NCBI RefSeq assembly: GCF_900142845.1
Contig: NZ_FSRU01000003.1
Coordinates: forward strand, 558,001-622,000
Direction: 5' to 3'
DNA from: Paraburkholderia phenazinium
Lineage (GTDB): Bacteria; Pseudomonadota; Gammaproteobacteria; Burkholderiales; Burkholderiaceae
Length of the DNA: 64,000 bases
Shown here: positions 16,467-28,110 of the stretch, in pieces
Layout: every line of letters begins with the position of its first letter
Numbering within the stretch: position 1 is the first letter of the stretch
Translations under genes and position numbers: made by a program
The notes under the pieces: generated by a model
What the model saw: the letters and a program-made list of their open reading frames with translations, nothing else
The model's database searches: none
What the model was told of the DNA's origin: nothing

Positions 16467-17690
16467 ATGCTTTTCAATCCGGCCCGTCACGAACCGCTGC
16501 AAACGATCGCATGGGATGAGACTCGGGTGCGCCAGTTCATCACGCGGATCGTCAGGCAGACCGAGGCGCACATGAACGTGGACGGACTGTGGCCCACGCA
16601 TCCCAACGACGGCGACGGCGAAGACAATCCGCGCGAGCCGCTCACGCCGCTCTATCACGGCGCATGCGGCGTAGTCTGGGCACTCGATTACCTCGCAGCC
16701 GTCGGCGCAGTCGAACTCGAACGCGATCCGCTGGCGCATGCCGCGTCATTGCAAGCGTTGAATCGCGCGTGGCTCGAAGCGGATCACAACACCTCCTTCG
16801 GCGCGTGGATGATGGGCGAAACGCCCTGGCTGATGCTCGCGTACGGACGCGCGCCCAGCGAAGCGCTTGCCGACCAGCTCGCCGGACTGATCGCCGGCAA
16901 TATCGACAACCCCACCCGCGAACTCATGTGGGGCTCGCCCGGCACGCTGCTGGCCGCGTCGTTGCTCCATGAGCGCACCCACGACGAACGCTGGGCCGAA
17001 CTGTTTCGCCGGACCGCCGGCCAACTCGCGGCCGAACTGAAGTGGTCGGAAGAGCGCGGCTGTCATTACTGGACCCAGGATCTGTATAAGAAGGAGTGGA
17101 CCTTCCTCGACGGCGTCCACGGTTTCGTCGGCACCGCACTGCCGCTGATACGCGGCCGGCATCTGCTCGACGCCGCCAGTTGGAGCGAATGGGAAAGCCG
17201 TATCGTCAACACACTGCAACGGACCGCGACGCTTGAAGGCGGCGCGGCCAACTGGCCGGCATTCCTCACGCCGCCCGAAGGCCGCAAGCCGACCATGCTC
17301 ATGCAGTTGTGTCACGGCGCGCCGGGGTTCATCGTTTGCGTGGCGCATTTGCCGAGCCGCGAGCTGGATCCACTGCTGCTCGCGGCAGGCGAGGCAGTCT
17401 GGGCAGCGGGACCGCTCACCAAAGGATCCAACCTGTGTCACGGCACAGGCGGCAATGGCTATGCGTTTCTCTGCCTTTACCAGCGCACGGGAGACATCAA
17501 GTGGCTTGAGCGAGCCCAGGCCTTCGCGATGCACGGCATCGCACAGACCGAGGCCGATGAAGCAACGCACGGGCAATTGCGCTACTCGCTGTGGACGGGC
17601 GACCTCGGCTTCGCGATCTATCTGTGGGACTGTCTGCGCGGCGCAGCGGCCTTCCCGACTTTGGATGTGTTCTACGGCGCGGCGGGGTGA
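16467..17690 (+). CDS. LanC-like protein (lanthionine synthetase C fold)
   Basis: 407 aa. Repeated G-x-x-G elements typical of the LanC alpha/alpha barrel are seen: YHGACGVVWAL (about 63), MWGSPGTLLA (154), FLDGVHGFVGTALPL (213), LCHGAPGFIV (281), LCHGTGGNGYAFL (323) and TGDLGFAIYLWD near the C-terminus. C282 and the C324-H325 pair match the zinc ligands of LanC enzymes, and H218 matches the conserved catalytic-region His. No lanthipeptide precursor or LanB/LanM dehydratase lies nearby. Animal LanC-like proteins add glutathione to dehydroamino acids in damaged proteins. With a GST-family gene divergently next to it, a glutathione-dependent protein-repair role is possible (inference). GAGG precedes the ATG. 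Confidence 0.85.
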   Translation: MLFNPARHEPLQTIAWDETRVRQFITRIVRQTEAHMNVDGLWPTHPNDGDGEDNPREPLTPLYHGACGVVWALDYLAAVGAVELERDPLAHAASLQALNRAWLEADHNTSFGAWMMGETPWLMLAYGRAPSEALADQLAGLIAGNIDNPTRELMWGSPGTLLAASLLHERTHDERWAELFRRTAGQLAAELKWSEERGCHYWTQDLYKKEWTFLDGVHGFVGTALPLIRGRHLLDAASWSEWESRIVNTLQRTATLEGGAANWPAFLTPPEGRKPTMLMQLCHGAPGFIVCVAHLPSRELDPLLLAAGEAVWAAGPLTKGSNLCHGTGGNGYAFLCLYQRTGDIKWLERAQAFAMHGIAQTEADEATHGQLRYSLWTGDLGFAIYLWDCLRGAAAFPTLDVFYGAAG

Positions 17691-18086
17691 TCGGTTTGCG
17701 TGGCGTGGCGCTACCGCCGGCGCCACGCCGCACCAAACGGCCAAATATCGGGAAATTTCACGATGTGGCATGAGTCGCTGCACTACAAAAAATCGTGGTG
17801 CATGGCACAAAGCACCCGTTTCGCAATGCCGTCCCACATTCCACAATCCGGAACAAACTCAATAAGCCACTGTTTTATAACATTATTTTTTATCTGAACG
17901 ATCACACCACCAGCGCTTTCCCGGCGGCTCGCTGACGTAGACTCTTTTACATGAGCTGGCGTTCTGAGCGGCTGGATCGAGCGGCCTACCGCAACCGATC
18001 CGCAAAGCCTGCTTTTGAACCGGCCCGCGTCCCGCACGCAGGTCAGCCACGGAATCGCATTTTTTATGATGATCGGGAGAGAAAAA
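17691..18086. other. Intergenic stretch, no gene seen
   Basis: About 400 bp between the LanC-like gene and the next small gene. It includes an AT-rich tract at 17865-17895 that may hold a promoter. No coherent ORF, hairpin or repeat is seen. Confidence 0.5.
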
Positions 18087-18314
18087 ATGAAAGGCTTTCG
18101 CTTTGGCTCGACGGAAGGATCGTTCTACATTTTGCCCGGCAAGGACGGCTGGGAAGCGTCGTTCGGCAACGAAACGCTTGGGGCGTTCGACAGTCCCCAG
18201 CAGGCCGCCGACGACCTCGCACGCGGCGTGTGCTGTCCGCATCTGTCCGAATCCGATACTTCGACGCTTGAAATACCGGAGAAGATCGCCGACTGGGAAA
18301 TCGTGCACGTCTGA
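18087..18314 (+). CDS. Small conserved-looking protein, 75 aa
   Basis: ATG at 18087 preceded by GGGAGA. The sequence is compact and balanced: GFRFGSTEGSFYILPGKDGWEASFGNETLGAFDSP followed by a helix (QQAADDLARG) and an acidic tail. It looks like a small alpha/beta domain in which an aromatic beta sheet is followed by a helix. No signal peptide or membrane segment. A strong terminator follows 20 bp after the stop, so it is likely its own transcription unit. Function unknown. Confidence 0.72.
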   Translation: MKGFRFGSTEGSFYILPGKDGWEASFGNETLGAFDSPQQAADDLARGVCCPHLSESDTSTLEIPEKIADWEIVHV

Positions 18315-18334
18315 GTGAATCCCACGCGCAAATG

Positions 18335-18398
18335 CGCCGCGGGCGGGTTGCAAGGCAGGGCTTAACGACCCCACCTTGCAACCCGCCCGCGGCGTTTT
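18335..18398 (+). terminator. Strong intrinsic terminator, 21-bp perfect stem
   Basis: Arms at 18335-18355 and 18374-18394 pair perfectly (starting CGCCGCGGGCGGG), with an 18-base loop and TTTT after the right arm. It terminates the small gene at 18314 and may also block read-through from the isocitrate dehydrogenase gene on the other strand. Confidence 0.9.
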
Positions 18399-18410
18399 AA
18401 CCGAAGCTTA

Positions 18411-18452
18411 TTGACGCAAGCTCGTTGACGTCAGCTCATTGACGTCAGCTTC
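18411..18452. repeat. Three tandem 14-bp repeats (TTGACGTCAGCTCA-like)
   Basis: TTGACGCAAGCTCG, TTGACGTCAGCTCA and TTGACGTCAGCTTC follow each other without gaps, directly before the stop of the isocitrate dehydrogenase gene. Two units contain the palindrome TGACGTCA. No function is known; they lie between the ends of convergent genes. Confidence 0.85.
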
Positions 18453-18453
18453 C

Positions 18454-21225
<2,772 letters not shown>

Positions 21226-21237
21226 CTACGCGCTGCG

Positions 21238-23301
21238 TCAGCCCAGCGCGGAGGTTTCCAGCAAGCCGCGTTTTTCCAGCATCGGCTCGACCGACGGATC
21301 GCGCCCGCGGAAGCTTCTAAAGGCCGTCGCCGGATCGATCGAGTTGCCCACGCTGTAGATCCACTTCAGCAGACGCTCGGCGGTGGCGCGGTCGAACGGA
21401 TCGCCGGCCTCCTCGAAGGCGGCGTAGCCATCCGCCTCCAGCACCTCGGCCCACATGTAGACGTAGTAACCCGCCGCGTAGCTGTCGCCCGAGAACAGGT
21501 GCTGGAAATGCGGCAGGTAGTGACGCATGCCGATATCCTCAGGCACACCAAGCCGCGCAGCCTGCTCTGCCTGGAACTGCGCGATATCCACGGGCGTGTT
21601 GTCGGTGCGCGCGTGCAAGGCCATATCGAGCAGCGCCGGGCCGACATACTGCACGGTGGTGAAGGCCTGATTGAAGCGGCTCGCCGCCTGCAAACGTTCG
21701 AGCAGTTCCGCCGGAATCGGCTCGCCGGTTTCGACGTGACGCGCATGACGCAACAGCACTTCACGCTCCCGCGCCCAGTTCTCGAACAACTGCGACGGCA
21801 GTTCCACGAAGTCCCTGAGTACGTTGGTACCCGCCAGGCGCTCATACTGCACGTTCGACATCAGGCCGTGCAGCCCATGACCGAACTCGTGAAACAGCGT
21901 GCGGATATCGTCGAAGCTCAACAGCGCCGGCGAACCCTTGGCGAAGTTGTTGTTGTTCAGCACGATCGGCAACGTGCCGCCGTTGCGGCCCGACTGCGAG
22001 CGCAAGAGGCTCATCCACGCACCGCTGCGCTTGGTCTGCCGCGCGAAGTTGTCGCCGATGAACACGCCGATCATTTTTCCTTCGGAGTCCATCACTTCCC
22101 ATAGACGCGCGTCGGGGTGATAGAGCGGAATGCCGTGACGTTCCTTGAAACGCACGCCGAAGAGCCGCGAGGCGCAATCGAACATCGCGGTCAACATCGC
22201 GTCGAGCGAGAAGTACGGCTTGACCTGCGCATCGTCGATGGCAAAGTTTTTCTGCCGCACCTTCTCCGACAGATAGCGCCAGTCCCATGCGGCAATCGGC
22301 GTCGGCTGGCCGAGCTCCACCGCTAGCGCATTCAGGCGCTCGCGGTCGTGCTTCGCCTTGCTGATGGCAGGCTTCCAGGCACGCTGCAGCAGTTCGTCCA
22401 CAGCCGCCACGGAAGGCGCCATGCGATCGGCCAGCTTGTACTCGGCATAGGTCGCATAGCCCAGCAGTGCCGCTTGCTCCTGGCGCAGCGCCACGATCCG
22501 CGCCGCCAGCGGGCGGTTGTCGTGCTCGCCGGCCTGGGCACCACGTGCGCCGCGCGCGCGCCAGACCTGCTCGCGCAGATCGCGCCGCTCGGAGAACGTC
22601 AGAAACGGCTCCGCGAGCGACGGCGACAGCGTAATCACATGCGTGCCTTCCGGCAGACCGCGTTCGCTCGCCGCCTGCAAGGCCGCGTCCAGAACGAACG
22701 GCGGCAGGCCGGCACGCTCGTCGGGCGTGGCAAGCGTCAAGGCGAAAGACGACTCGTCGGCAAGCACGTTCTGCGAGAACTGCGTGGACAGCGCAGCCAG
22801 TTCCTCGACGATCGCCGCGAAACGCGCTTTGTCCTGCGCGGCGAGCGTGGCGCCGGCGAGCTCGAAGTCCAGATGAAAACGTTCGAGCAAACGCAGTTGC
22901 TCGGTCGTCAAGCCGAGACTGTTGCGCTTTTCATAGAGCGCATGGAGTCGCGCGAACAACGCTTCGTTCTGGTAGACCGCGCTCGAATGCGCCGCCAGAC
23001 GCGGCGACAACTCGCGCTCGATCGCCTGCAACGCGGGCGAAGTCTCGCTTGACGCGAGGTTGTAGAACACCATTTCGATGCGGTTCAGCCATTCGCCGCA
23101 CGCATCGAACGCGGCTACGCAATTATTGAAAGTGGGTGCGTCAGCGAGTGTGGCAACGGCTTCGATCTCGCGCTTATGCTGCAGCATCGCGGCATCGAAG
23201 GCGGGGGAGAAATGCTCGGGGAGAATGCGATCGAACGGCGGTAAACCGTAAGGTGTTTGCCATTCTTCGAGTAGAGGATTGGCTTCTTGCGAGAGGGACA
23301 T
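21238..23301 (-). CDS. dcp: M3 family metallopeptidase (peptidyl-dipeptidase Dcp type)
   Basis: 687 aa. The zinc site HEFGH is at about 471-475 (LFHEFGHGLHGL), with the third ligand E501 in RDFVELPSQLFENW. TNVLRDFVELPSQ, YYVYMWAEVLEADGYAAF and a C-terminus FRGRDPSVEPMLEKRGL resemble peptidyl-dipeptidase Dcp more than oligopeptidase A (PrlC), though both belong to M3A. No signal peptide, so it is cytosolic. It removes dipeptides from oligopeptide C-termini during peptide turnover. A single-gene unit with a hairpin after it. The Dcp/PrlC choice is the main uncertainty. Confidence 0.9.
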   Translation of the reverse strand: MSLSQEANPLLEEWQTPYGLPPFDRILPEHFSPAFDAAMLQHKREIEAVATLADAPTFNNCVAAFDACGEWLNRIEMVFYNLASSETSPALQAIERELSPRLAAHSSAVYQNEALFARLHALYEKRNSLGLTTEQLRLLERFHLDFELAGATLAAQDKARFAAIVEELAALSTQFSQNVLADESSFALTLATPDERAGLPPFVLDAALQAASERGLPEGTHVITLSPSLAEPFLTFSERRDLREQVWRARGARGAQAGEHDNRPLAARIVALRQEQAALLGYATYAEYKLADRMAPSVAAVDELLQRAWKPAISKAKHDRERLNALAVELGQPTPIAAWDWRYLSEKVRQKNFAIDDAQVKPYFSLDAMLTAMFDCASRLFGVRFKERHGIPLYHPDARLWEVMDSEGKMIGVFIGDNFARQTKRSGAWMSLLRSQSGRNGGTLPIVLNNNNFAKGSPALLSFDDIRTLFHEFGHGLHGLMSNVQYERLAGTNVLRDFVELPSQLFENWAREREVLLRHARHVETGEPIPAELLERLQAASRFNQAFTTVQYVGPALLDMALHARTDNTPVDIAQFQAEQAARLGVPEDIGMRHYLPHFQHLFSGDSYAAGYYVYMWAEVLEADGYAAFEEAGDPFDRATAERLLKWIYSVGNSIDPATAFRSFRGRDPSVEPMLEKRGLLETSALG

Positions 23302-23444
23302 GGATGGTTTCCTTAACGCGGGGTCACCATTCTATTCCTCGCCAATAGGCGTTTGCATAAATCTCATAGAGGCGAGGCTCAGCGCGCCCTGCCGTCCGGC
23401 AAGGCGCGCTGCGTTATGCAGAACACATCTTCTGTAAGCGCGCG

Positions 23445-23915
23445 TTAAGGTGCTGCGTTCGTCGGTACGACATGCGGATATTCGTAGTCGAGGTATTCCG
23501 CACCGGTCCTCACGCATTGAAAACCCGCGGACTCGTAGAGGAAGCGCGCCGGGTTGCCGAGGAACACACTCAAGGTCAGTTTCGCAAAACCGCGCGCACG
23601 CGCATCGTCAATATACCGATCGAGCAGCAGACGGCCGAGACCGCGTTGACGACACTCGTTCACTACATAGATCGAGGCGAGACAGGCTGCGCCGTCGATC
23701 GCTTCCCAGAAGCAATATCCCACCGGCACACCGTCCTGCTCGACGACGAACATGCGCTCGAGTGCGGAGGTCCACTGTCGCAAGTGGGAATGCATGGCAT
23801 CCTTCCAGCGCTGCTCGTGCTCGGGTTCGATGGTCTGGATGTAATGGAGCTCGCCCTTGTAGACCATCGGCAGATCGGTTGGCCGCGCTTTTCTAACTGT
23901 TTGCTTCAGATTCAA
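23445..23915 (-). CDS. GNAT family N-acetyltransferase
   Basis: 156 aa from a TTG start. VRKARPTDLPMVYKGELHYI opens the GNAT fold. The acetyl-CoA pocket is in IYVVNECRQRGLGRLLLDRYI (motif A, R-x-x-G-x-G with C instead of the usual first G spacing), and FLYESAGFQCVRTGAEYLDYEYP ends the domain. I chose TTG because AAAAGGAG lies 6 bases before it. The in-frame ATG pair at 23939-23942 has no good ribosome site and would add only a short tail. The substrate is unknown (amino acid, peptide or protein amine). Confidence 0.85.
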   Translation of the reverse strand: MNLKQTVRKARPTDLPMVYKGELHYIQTIEPEHEQRWKDAMHSHLRQWTSALERMFVVEQDGVPVGYCFWEAIDGAACLASIYVVNECRQRGLGRLLLDRYIDDARARGFAKLTLSVFLGNPARFLYESAGFQCVRTGAEYLDYEYPHVVPTNAAP

Positions 23916-24048
23916 GCCGCACTCCTTTTGGCGGAACATCATTCCCGCCGAGGTTGCGCGGACGGCGCATTCTATAGGCGATCCCCGTATCGTGTTGGCG
24001 TGGTCAATATTCGCGCGCGATGGTTGCGCGCTCAACCAACCTCGGCGC

Positions 24049-24552
24049 TCACGGCTCGGCGTCCCAGTAATCGAGCGAATTTTCCTTGCGCTGAATCGCG
24101 GTGAACAGCCCACCGCGTGCGCCGCGCACGATAGCCTGGTACTTGCCGGAATCGGGATACTCAACCACCTCCGGATCGTCGCGCGTGCTGATGGACAGAT
24201 ACTTCAACGGCGCCTCGGATGAGTTGACGATCTGATGCGGATATTGCGGACCAGGCGGAATGAAAATGACGTCGCCACCGCGGATCGGCAGCAGCTCGCC
24301 CGCCACTCTCAACGTGCCTTCGCCATCGAGGATCACGAACATCTCCTCCTGCGCATAATGAAAGTGATAGGGACATGAGCACTTGCCCGGCGCGACGATA
24401 TCGATCGAAGCACCGAGTTTCTGTGCCGCCGTCCCCGACGCCAGCCGGGTGCACAGCGTTTCGTAAAGCGGCGCCCGGACTTCGGCATTCAATTCGACCT
24501 CGTTGAAGTTTCTGATGAGCTTGGCCGCAAGCTCCCTGGCGGTGTCGTTCAC
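24049..24552 (-). CDS. Cupin-domain protein
   Basis: 167 aa from GTG at 24552, which has GGAGG just upstream. The cupin domain lies at about 45-125: CPYHFHYAQEEMFVILDGEG holds the metal-binding H-x-H-x(3-4)-E motif, and DVIFIPPGPQYPHQIVN holds the second motif with its His. This single-domain cupin could be a sensor, isomerase or dioxygenase. The helical N-terminus (TARELAAKLIRNFNEVELN) is uncommon in minimal cupins. Adjacent genes give no pathway. The frame runs open further upstream without protein character. Confidence 0.8.
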   Translation of the reverse strand: MNDTARELAAKLIRNFNEVELNAEVRAPLYETLCTRLASGTAAQKLGASIDIVAPGKCSCPYHFHYAQEEMFVILDGEGTLRVAGELLPIRGGDVIFIPPGPQYPHQIVNSSEAPLKYLSISTRDDPEVVEYPDSGKYQAIVRGARGGLFTAIQRKENSLDYWDAEP

Positions 24553-24845
24553 GTTTCCTCCGGTGGACGTTGCATTAAAAACGGTGTGCGCGCACGCAAT
24601 GGCTACGCCGTTATTGTCTGATCTTTCGGCACCGCCCACCAGGTAAAAGCGCCCGCTGACCCGCACGACCGTGCAGGGCAACTTTACTTCCGGACGCGGG
24701 CCGGCAAGCCGTTGACTCACGCCTCACGGCCAATCTTGAGATACGTTTTCTTTTTTGCCAAACGTTTGCGTTCTGCATATCAAGTTCCCGCCTAAGCCTG
24801 CCGAAAACGCGTTCATAGCGTCGACGACACTTAAGGGAGCCTCTT

Positions 24846-25214
24846 GTGAAGCAGCTATGGTTTTTCGTGGCCCTTCTCGCATTGGCCGGATGCGCGCAAA
24901 TGCCTCCGGTGACCGCCACGCAAGCGCCGAAGCCGCCGGTCAGCAACGAGATCATGAGCTTCACGATTCCGCCGGATGCACTCGGCGCACGCGATCCGCA
25001 ACTGACCGCCGTGCTCGCCAAAGCGGGCGCGCTTGCTGCAGCGCAAAAACAGCCGACCACTATTCTCGTGACGGCGCTGGGGCAGGACCTGCCGTACCTC
25101 AACCAGGCCATCTGGCGAGGCGTGCCGGCCCAACATGCCGTCCGGCTGAGCCTCGATAACCTGACGGCCGGTGCGAATCAGCCGTACAGCGTATCGATCA
25201 AGCCCACGCAATAA
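24846..25214 (+). CDS. Exported lipoprotein, 122 aa
   Basis: Signal sequence FFVALLALAGCAQMPP with lipobox LAGC, so the mature protein starts at Cys16 and is lipidated. The rest is a small soluble domain with ILVTALGQDLPYLNQAIWRG and a beta-rich C-terminus (AVRLSLDNLTAGANQPYSVSI). No family recognised. It is followed 13 bp later by another exported protein and then a lytic transglycosylase, which suggests an envelope or pilus-related group (inference). GGGAG lies before the start, and the upstream 290 bp hold the shared promoter. Confidence 0.8.
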   Translation: MKQLWFFVALLALAGCAQMPPVTATQAPKPPVSNEIMSFTIPPDALGARDPQLTAVLAKAGALAAAQKQPTTILVTALGQDLPYLNQAIWRGVPAQHAVRLSLDNLTAGANQPYSVSIKPTQ

Positions 25215-25227
25215 GGAAGCCGAGTTT

Positions 25228-25575
25228 ATGTATCGCCTGACCTTACTGACAACCAGCCTGCTGCTGGCGACGTCCGCGTTTGCAGGCCAGCCGGGCAGCG
25301 ACGTGCAGCCCGGGGCAGCCGTGACCGTGGCGTCCATACCGCCCGCGGCGGCTGCGGCGGACAAGGTGTATCCGCCGCTGCCGACCCTCGCCATGCTGCC
25401 GCCCGCCACCGATGACGACGACGAGCCGCCCGTCAAACCGTCGAGCAAGAAAAAGAAGGTCCGCACCCAGGACCGGAAATGGGTGCCGCCGACGGCGCAC
25501 CTCGTGGTCTCGGATGCCTCGCATGCGTACCTCGGCGGCATCGAAAAGCAGCTCGATCTCGCGCTTGCCAAGTAG
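25228..25575 (+). CDS. Exported protein, 115 aa, basic/acidic patches
   Basis: Signal peptide at 1-19 (LTTSLLLATSAFA). The mature part is Ala/Pro-rich, then has an acidic run (DDDDEPP), a basic run (SSKKKKVR), and ends with GGIEKQLDLALAK. AAGGAAG lies before the ATG at 25228. No recognised family; it appears partly disordered. It is co-transcribed with the lipoprotein 13 bp upstream. It could be an accessory of an envelope-spanning complex, but no direct evidence exists. Confidence 0.75.
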   Translation: MYRLTLLTTSLLLATSAFAGQPGSDVQPGAAVTVASIPPAAAAADKVYPPLPTLAMLPPATDDDDEPPVKPSSKKKKVRTQDRKWVPPTAHLVVSDASHAYLGGIEKQLDLALAK

Positions 25576-25714
25576 CGCCGGCACGCCGGCTTCAACCCGC
25601 ATCAACTCGCACTGACCTGCGTTACCCGCATCACCCGTCATTCCCGAGTAACCGCAAAGCGCCCACGCCACACCGGGCTCCATCACCCATCGCCAGCACG
25701 CGGAGGCTTCAGCC

Positions 25715-26227
25715 GTGTCGAACGAACAACCCATCGCTCCGGCGGCTGCACGCCGCCAGGCCACCCATGCGGGCCATGCCGTGCGGCATGCCTACGCAGC
25801 CCTCGTCCTGTCGCTGTTGTGCGGCGCCGCGCATGCGGAGGATTGCTTTAACCAGGCCGCCGCCTACCAGGGGGTCAACCCTTCGGTGCTGCGCGCCGTG
25901 GCATGGTTCGAATCGAAGGGCGACGCGAGCGCGATCAATCGCAACGCGAACGGCTCGATCGACGTCGGCCAGTTGCAGATCAACTCCATCCATTTCGGCG
26001 ATCTCGCCCGCGAGGGCGTCCCCCATCGCGCCCTCACCGATCCGTGCGTGAACGTGTATGTGGCGGCCTGGCTGCTCAAGCAAAAGATGGTGAAGTACGG
26101 CAACACCTGGCGCGCGATCGGTGCGTATCACTCGGAGTCGCCGAGGCTGCGCGATGCGTATGCGCGGAGCATTCAGAAGATCCTGGTAACGTGGGGTGAG
26201 TTGCAGGTCGCGCAGAAGTCGGATTAG
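25715..26227 (+). CDS. Lytic transglycosylase (IagB/IpgF-type SLT domain)
   Basis: 170 aa from GTG at 25715, with CGGAGG 9 bases before it. Signal peptide at about 22-41 (YAALVLSLLCGAAHA). SLT domain: LRAVAWFESKGDASAIN (catalytic E66), GSIDVGQLQINSIHF, CVNVYVAAWLLKQKMVKYG and WRAIGAYHSE. This small single-domain type is usually encoded with type III secretion or type IV pilus machinery and opens peptidoglycan locally. Here its neighbours are only a lipoprotein and a small exported protein, and no secretion apparatus is in the window. It may serve a system elsewhere in the genome. Confidence 0.9.
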   Translation: MSNEQPIAPAAARRQATHAGHAVRHAYAALVLSLLCGAAHAEDCFNQAAAYQGVNPSVLRAVAWFESKGDASAINRNANGSIDVGQLQINSIHFGDLAREGVPHRALTDPCVNVYVAAWLLKQKMVKYGNTWRAIGAYHSESPRLRDAYARSIQKILVTWGELQVAQKSD

Positions 26228-26355
26228 GTTGGGGTCGATCCGTTGTCCGGCCGGGTCTGAGTGGACGGCTCGGGCCGGGTCCGCCACGTAGTTGGGGACG
26301 GTGGAACAGGGATTGCTGCTCGTTCCATACCTCCACTCCTGCCAGGGAGATCAAC

Positions 26356-26526
26356 GTGACGAGCGCGCCCCGCGATGCAGAGAAGGACCCCGAGCAACCC
26401 GCTGACGAACCTGCCACTCCGGTCTCAAAACCGATTGGCGACGCTATTCCCACGCCCGTCGAACCGGGCCTCGATCAGCCACTGCCGGAGAAGCCGGCGG
26501 ATGAGCCGGCGGAAAGGAAGCCTTGA
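26356..26526 (+). CDS. Small Pro/Glu-rich protein, 56 aa
   Basis: GTG at 26356 preceded by CAGGGAGATC. The translation is Pro-, Glu- and Asp-rich (DAEKDPEQPADEPATPVS, ending EKPADEPAERKP), intrinsically disordered, with no hydrophobic core. Coding is plausible because of the ribosome site and steady composition, but low-complexity GC-rich DNA can mimic this. It lies downstream of the transglycosylase on the same strand and converges with the zinc-ribbon gene. Function unknown. Confidence 0.4.
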   Translation: MTSAPRDAEKDPEQPADEPATPVSKPIGDAIPTPVEPGLDQPLPEKPADEPAERKP

Positions 26527-26628
26527 AGCTTGAGCCCCCGCCGACTTCCGGAGACGACACGCGGTCTTGAGGGCCGATCTGCTTCGTTAGCAACGGTCCA
26601 ACCTTTCCCATTTCCCAAGAACACGCAT

Positions 26629-27780
26629 TCAATGATGCGGAGCAGGCGGCGACGCCGGCTCGTGTGGCGCCTCGGCGCTGGGCGCCGTCGCCGGTCTGCG
26701 CTCCGTCTGGGCCTCATGCATCGCCTCGGCGACGATACGCTTCGCGTCCGCGCTGCCCGAGTCGATCACCAGCGCGCTGCCGGCATTGTGCCAGGCACAG
26801 GTCCAGCGGCTCATGTATTCGCAACCGCGCGCGACATCGAGCGCGGCGTCGCGTTGCTGTTCGCGCGCGCTCAGGTCGGCGCGCATGCTGAGTGCATCGC
26901 GGTTCTTCGGCTGGACGTTGAGGACCGCCGCGAGCCGTGATTCAGCAGCGGACAGGTTGTCCCGCTGCAGCATCGCGCGGGCGATTTGCAGATTCCTCGC
27001 GACATCCGCCTGTACATCGGGGCGCGTCGGGCTCTGGCTGCCTGCGATGTCGCGCTTCGTTATAGGCGTTGGAGCTGTTGGAAGCGCGGGAGGCGTTGCG
27101 TGATGAGGCGTCGCTGCGAACGTTTCGACAGGCTTGGGAGAGGTGGTCGGCTTGGGCGCGGCGGCTGGCTTGGGAGCCGTGGATGGCTTCGCGGCAGCAG
27201 GGTTTGTGACCTGAGCGGCTTGGGTAGTCGAGGTTTGAGTAGCCGCGGTTTGTTGGGTCGAAGTCTGCGCGGTTGAGGTTTGTACCGCCGAACTCTGCGC
27301 GCCAGGACTGCGCACCCCCGAGGCCGGCACGGCCGCGCTCTGACTAGTCGTGACCGAGCCGAACACGGCTTTCGGCGCCACATTGCCCACCTCGCGACCC
27401 GACCGCAATCCAAAGTACGCCACCCCAGCTACAACCAGCAACGCCAACCCCGACAGCAAGACCAACACCACACCCGGCAGCCGGCGAGATCGCCCCGGCC
27501 CGCCCCACGGATCGTGCCTGGCGTAAAAGCGGTCGTCCTCAGCGCCTGCGGGCGTGTTCCACGCAGCGGGCGCGGCGAGTTGCGGTTTGATGGAGGCAGC
27601 AGAGGCAGGCAGACGGGCTGTCGCCGACGAGGAATTCGGTGGCAACCAGCCGAGCGGGTCGAGCGAGTCGGCCTGGTTGGCGCCACAAGAAGGACAGGAC
27701 AGCAAACGGGTGGCTAAGGTCGCACCACAGTGCCGGCACTGTGTGAAATCGGGCTGATCGGAAGTGATATCACTAAGCAT
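26629..27780 (-). CDS. Zinc-ribbon, single-pass membrane protein with low-complexity linker
   Basis: About 383 aa. The N-terminal double-cysteine zinc ribbon (CRHCGATLATRLLSCPSCG) faces the cytosol. One membrane helix follows at about 108-128 (GVVLVLLSGLALLVVAGVAYF), then a long Thr/Gln/Ser/Ala/Pro-rich linker (about 150-240), then a helical C-terminal domain (RNLQIARAMLQRDNLSAAE onward) reminiscent of TPR helices. Zinc-ribbon plus TM plus extracytosolic domain is seen in several uncharacterised bacterial envelope proteins. ATG at 27780 or GTG at 27795 are both possible. The linker is nucleotide-repetitive and likely variable between strains. Confidence 0.75.
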   Translation of the reverse strand: MLSDITSDQPDFTQCRHCGATLATRLLSCPSCGANQADSLDPLGWLPPNSSSATARLPASAASIKPQLAAPAAWNTPAGAEDDRFYARHDPWGGPGRSRRLPGVVLVLLSGLALLVVAGVAYFGLRSGREVGNVAPKAVFGSVTTSQSAAVPASGVRSPGAQSSAVQTSTAQTSTQQTAATQTSTTQAAQVTNPAAAKPSTAPKPAAAPKPTTSPKPVETFAATPHHATPPALPTAPTPITKRDIAGSQSPTRPDVQADVARNLQIARAMLQRDNLSAAESRLAAVLNVQPKNRDALSMRADLSAREQQRDAALDVARGCEYMSRWTCAWHNAGSALVIDSGSADAKRIVAEAMHEAQTERRPATAPSAEAPHEPASPPAPHH

Positions 27781-28110
27781 TGGCCGAACCGCCACTCACG
27801 TTGCGAGAACAGACATGTCCGCCTGTTGAGCGCGGCACGCGCAAAATATGACTGGCTTGCGCACAAAGATCAATCGGCGATTTCGGCCAATTGGCGGATG
27901 AAGGATATTCGCGCGCGTTAGCGACTCAATACCGCGCAATAAGGTGGGATGAACCCCATCCTCAAGACCCGATGTTGAAGCGAGGCAAGCGGTGCGGCAC
28001 AACGTCCGGCTTGCTGGCGCAAATGTTGCGCGACAGCGCAGACAATTCAGCGCACACTGAGTGGAGGCTCGGACATTTCGCCGGGCACACATGCAAACGG
28101 GAGTCTTGTC
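27781..28110. other. Intergenic stretch between divergent genes
   Basis: About 330 bp separating the zinc-ribbon gene and the small Lys-rich gene. It presumably contains both promoters. No hairpin, repeat or further gene is seen. Confidence 0.45.

Noticed and set aside
18411..18452. Possible CRISPR-like array
   Set aside because: Only three 14-bp units with no spacers; a simple tandem repeat.
26840..27300. Possible repeat or mobile DNA in the Thr/Gln-rich part of the zinc-ribbon gene
   Set aside because: Low-complexity coding sequence within one continuous reading frame.
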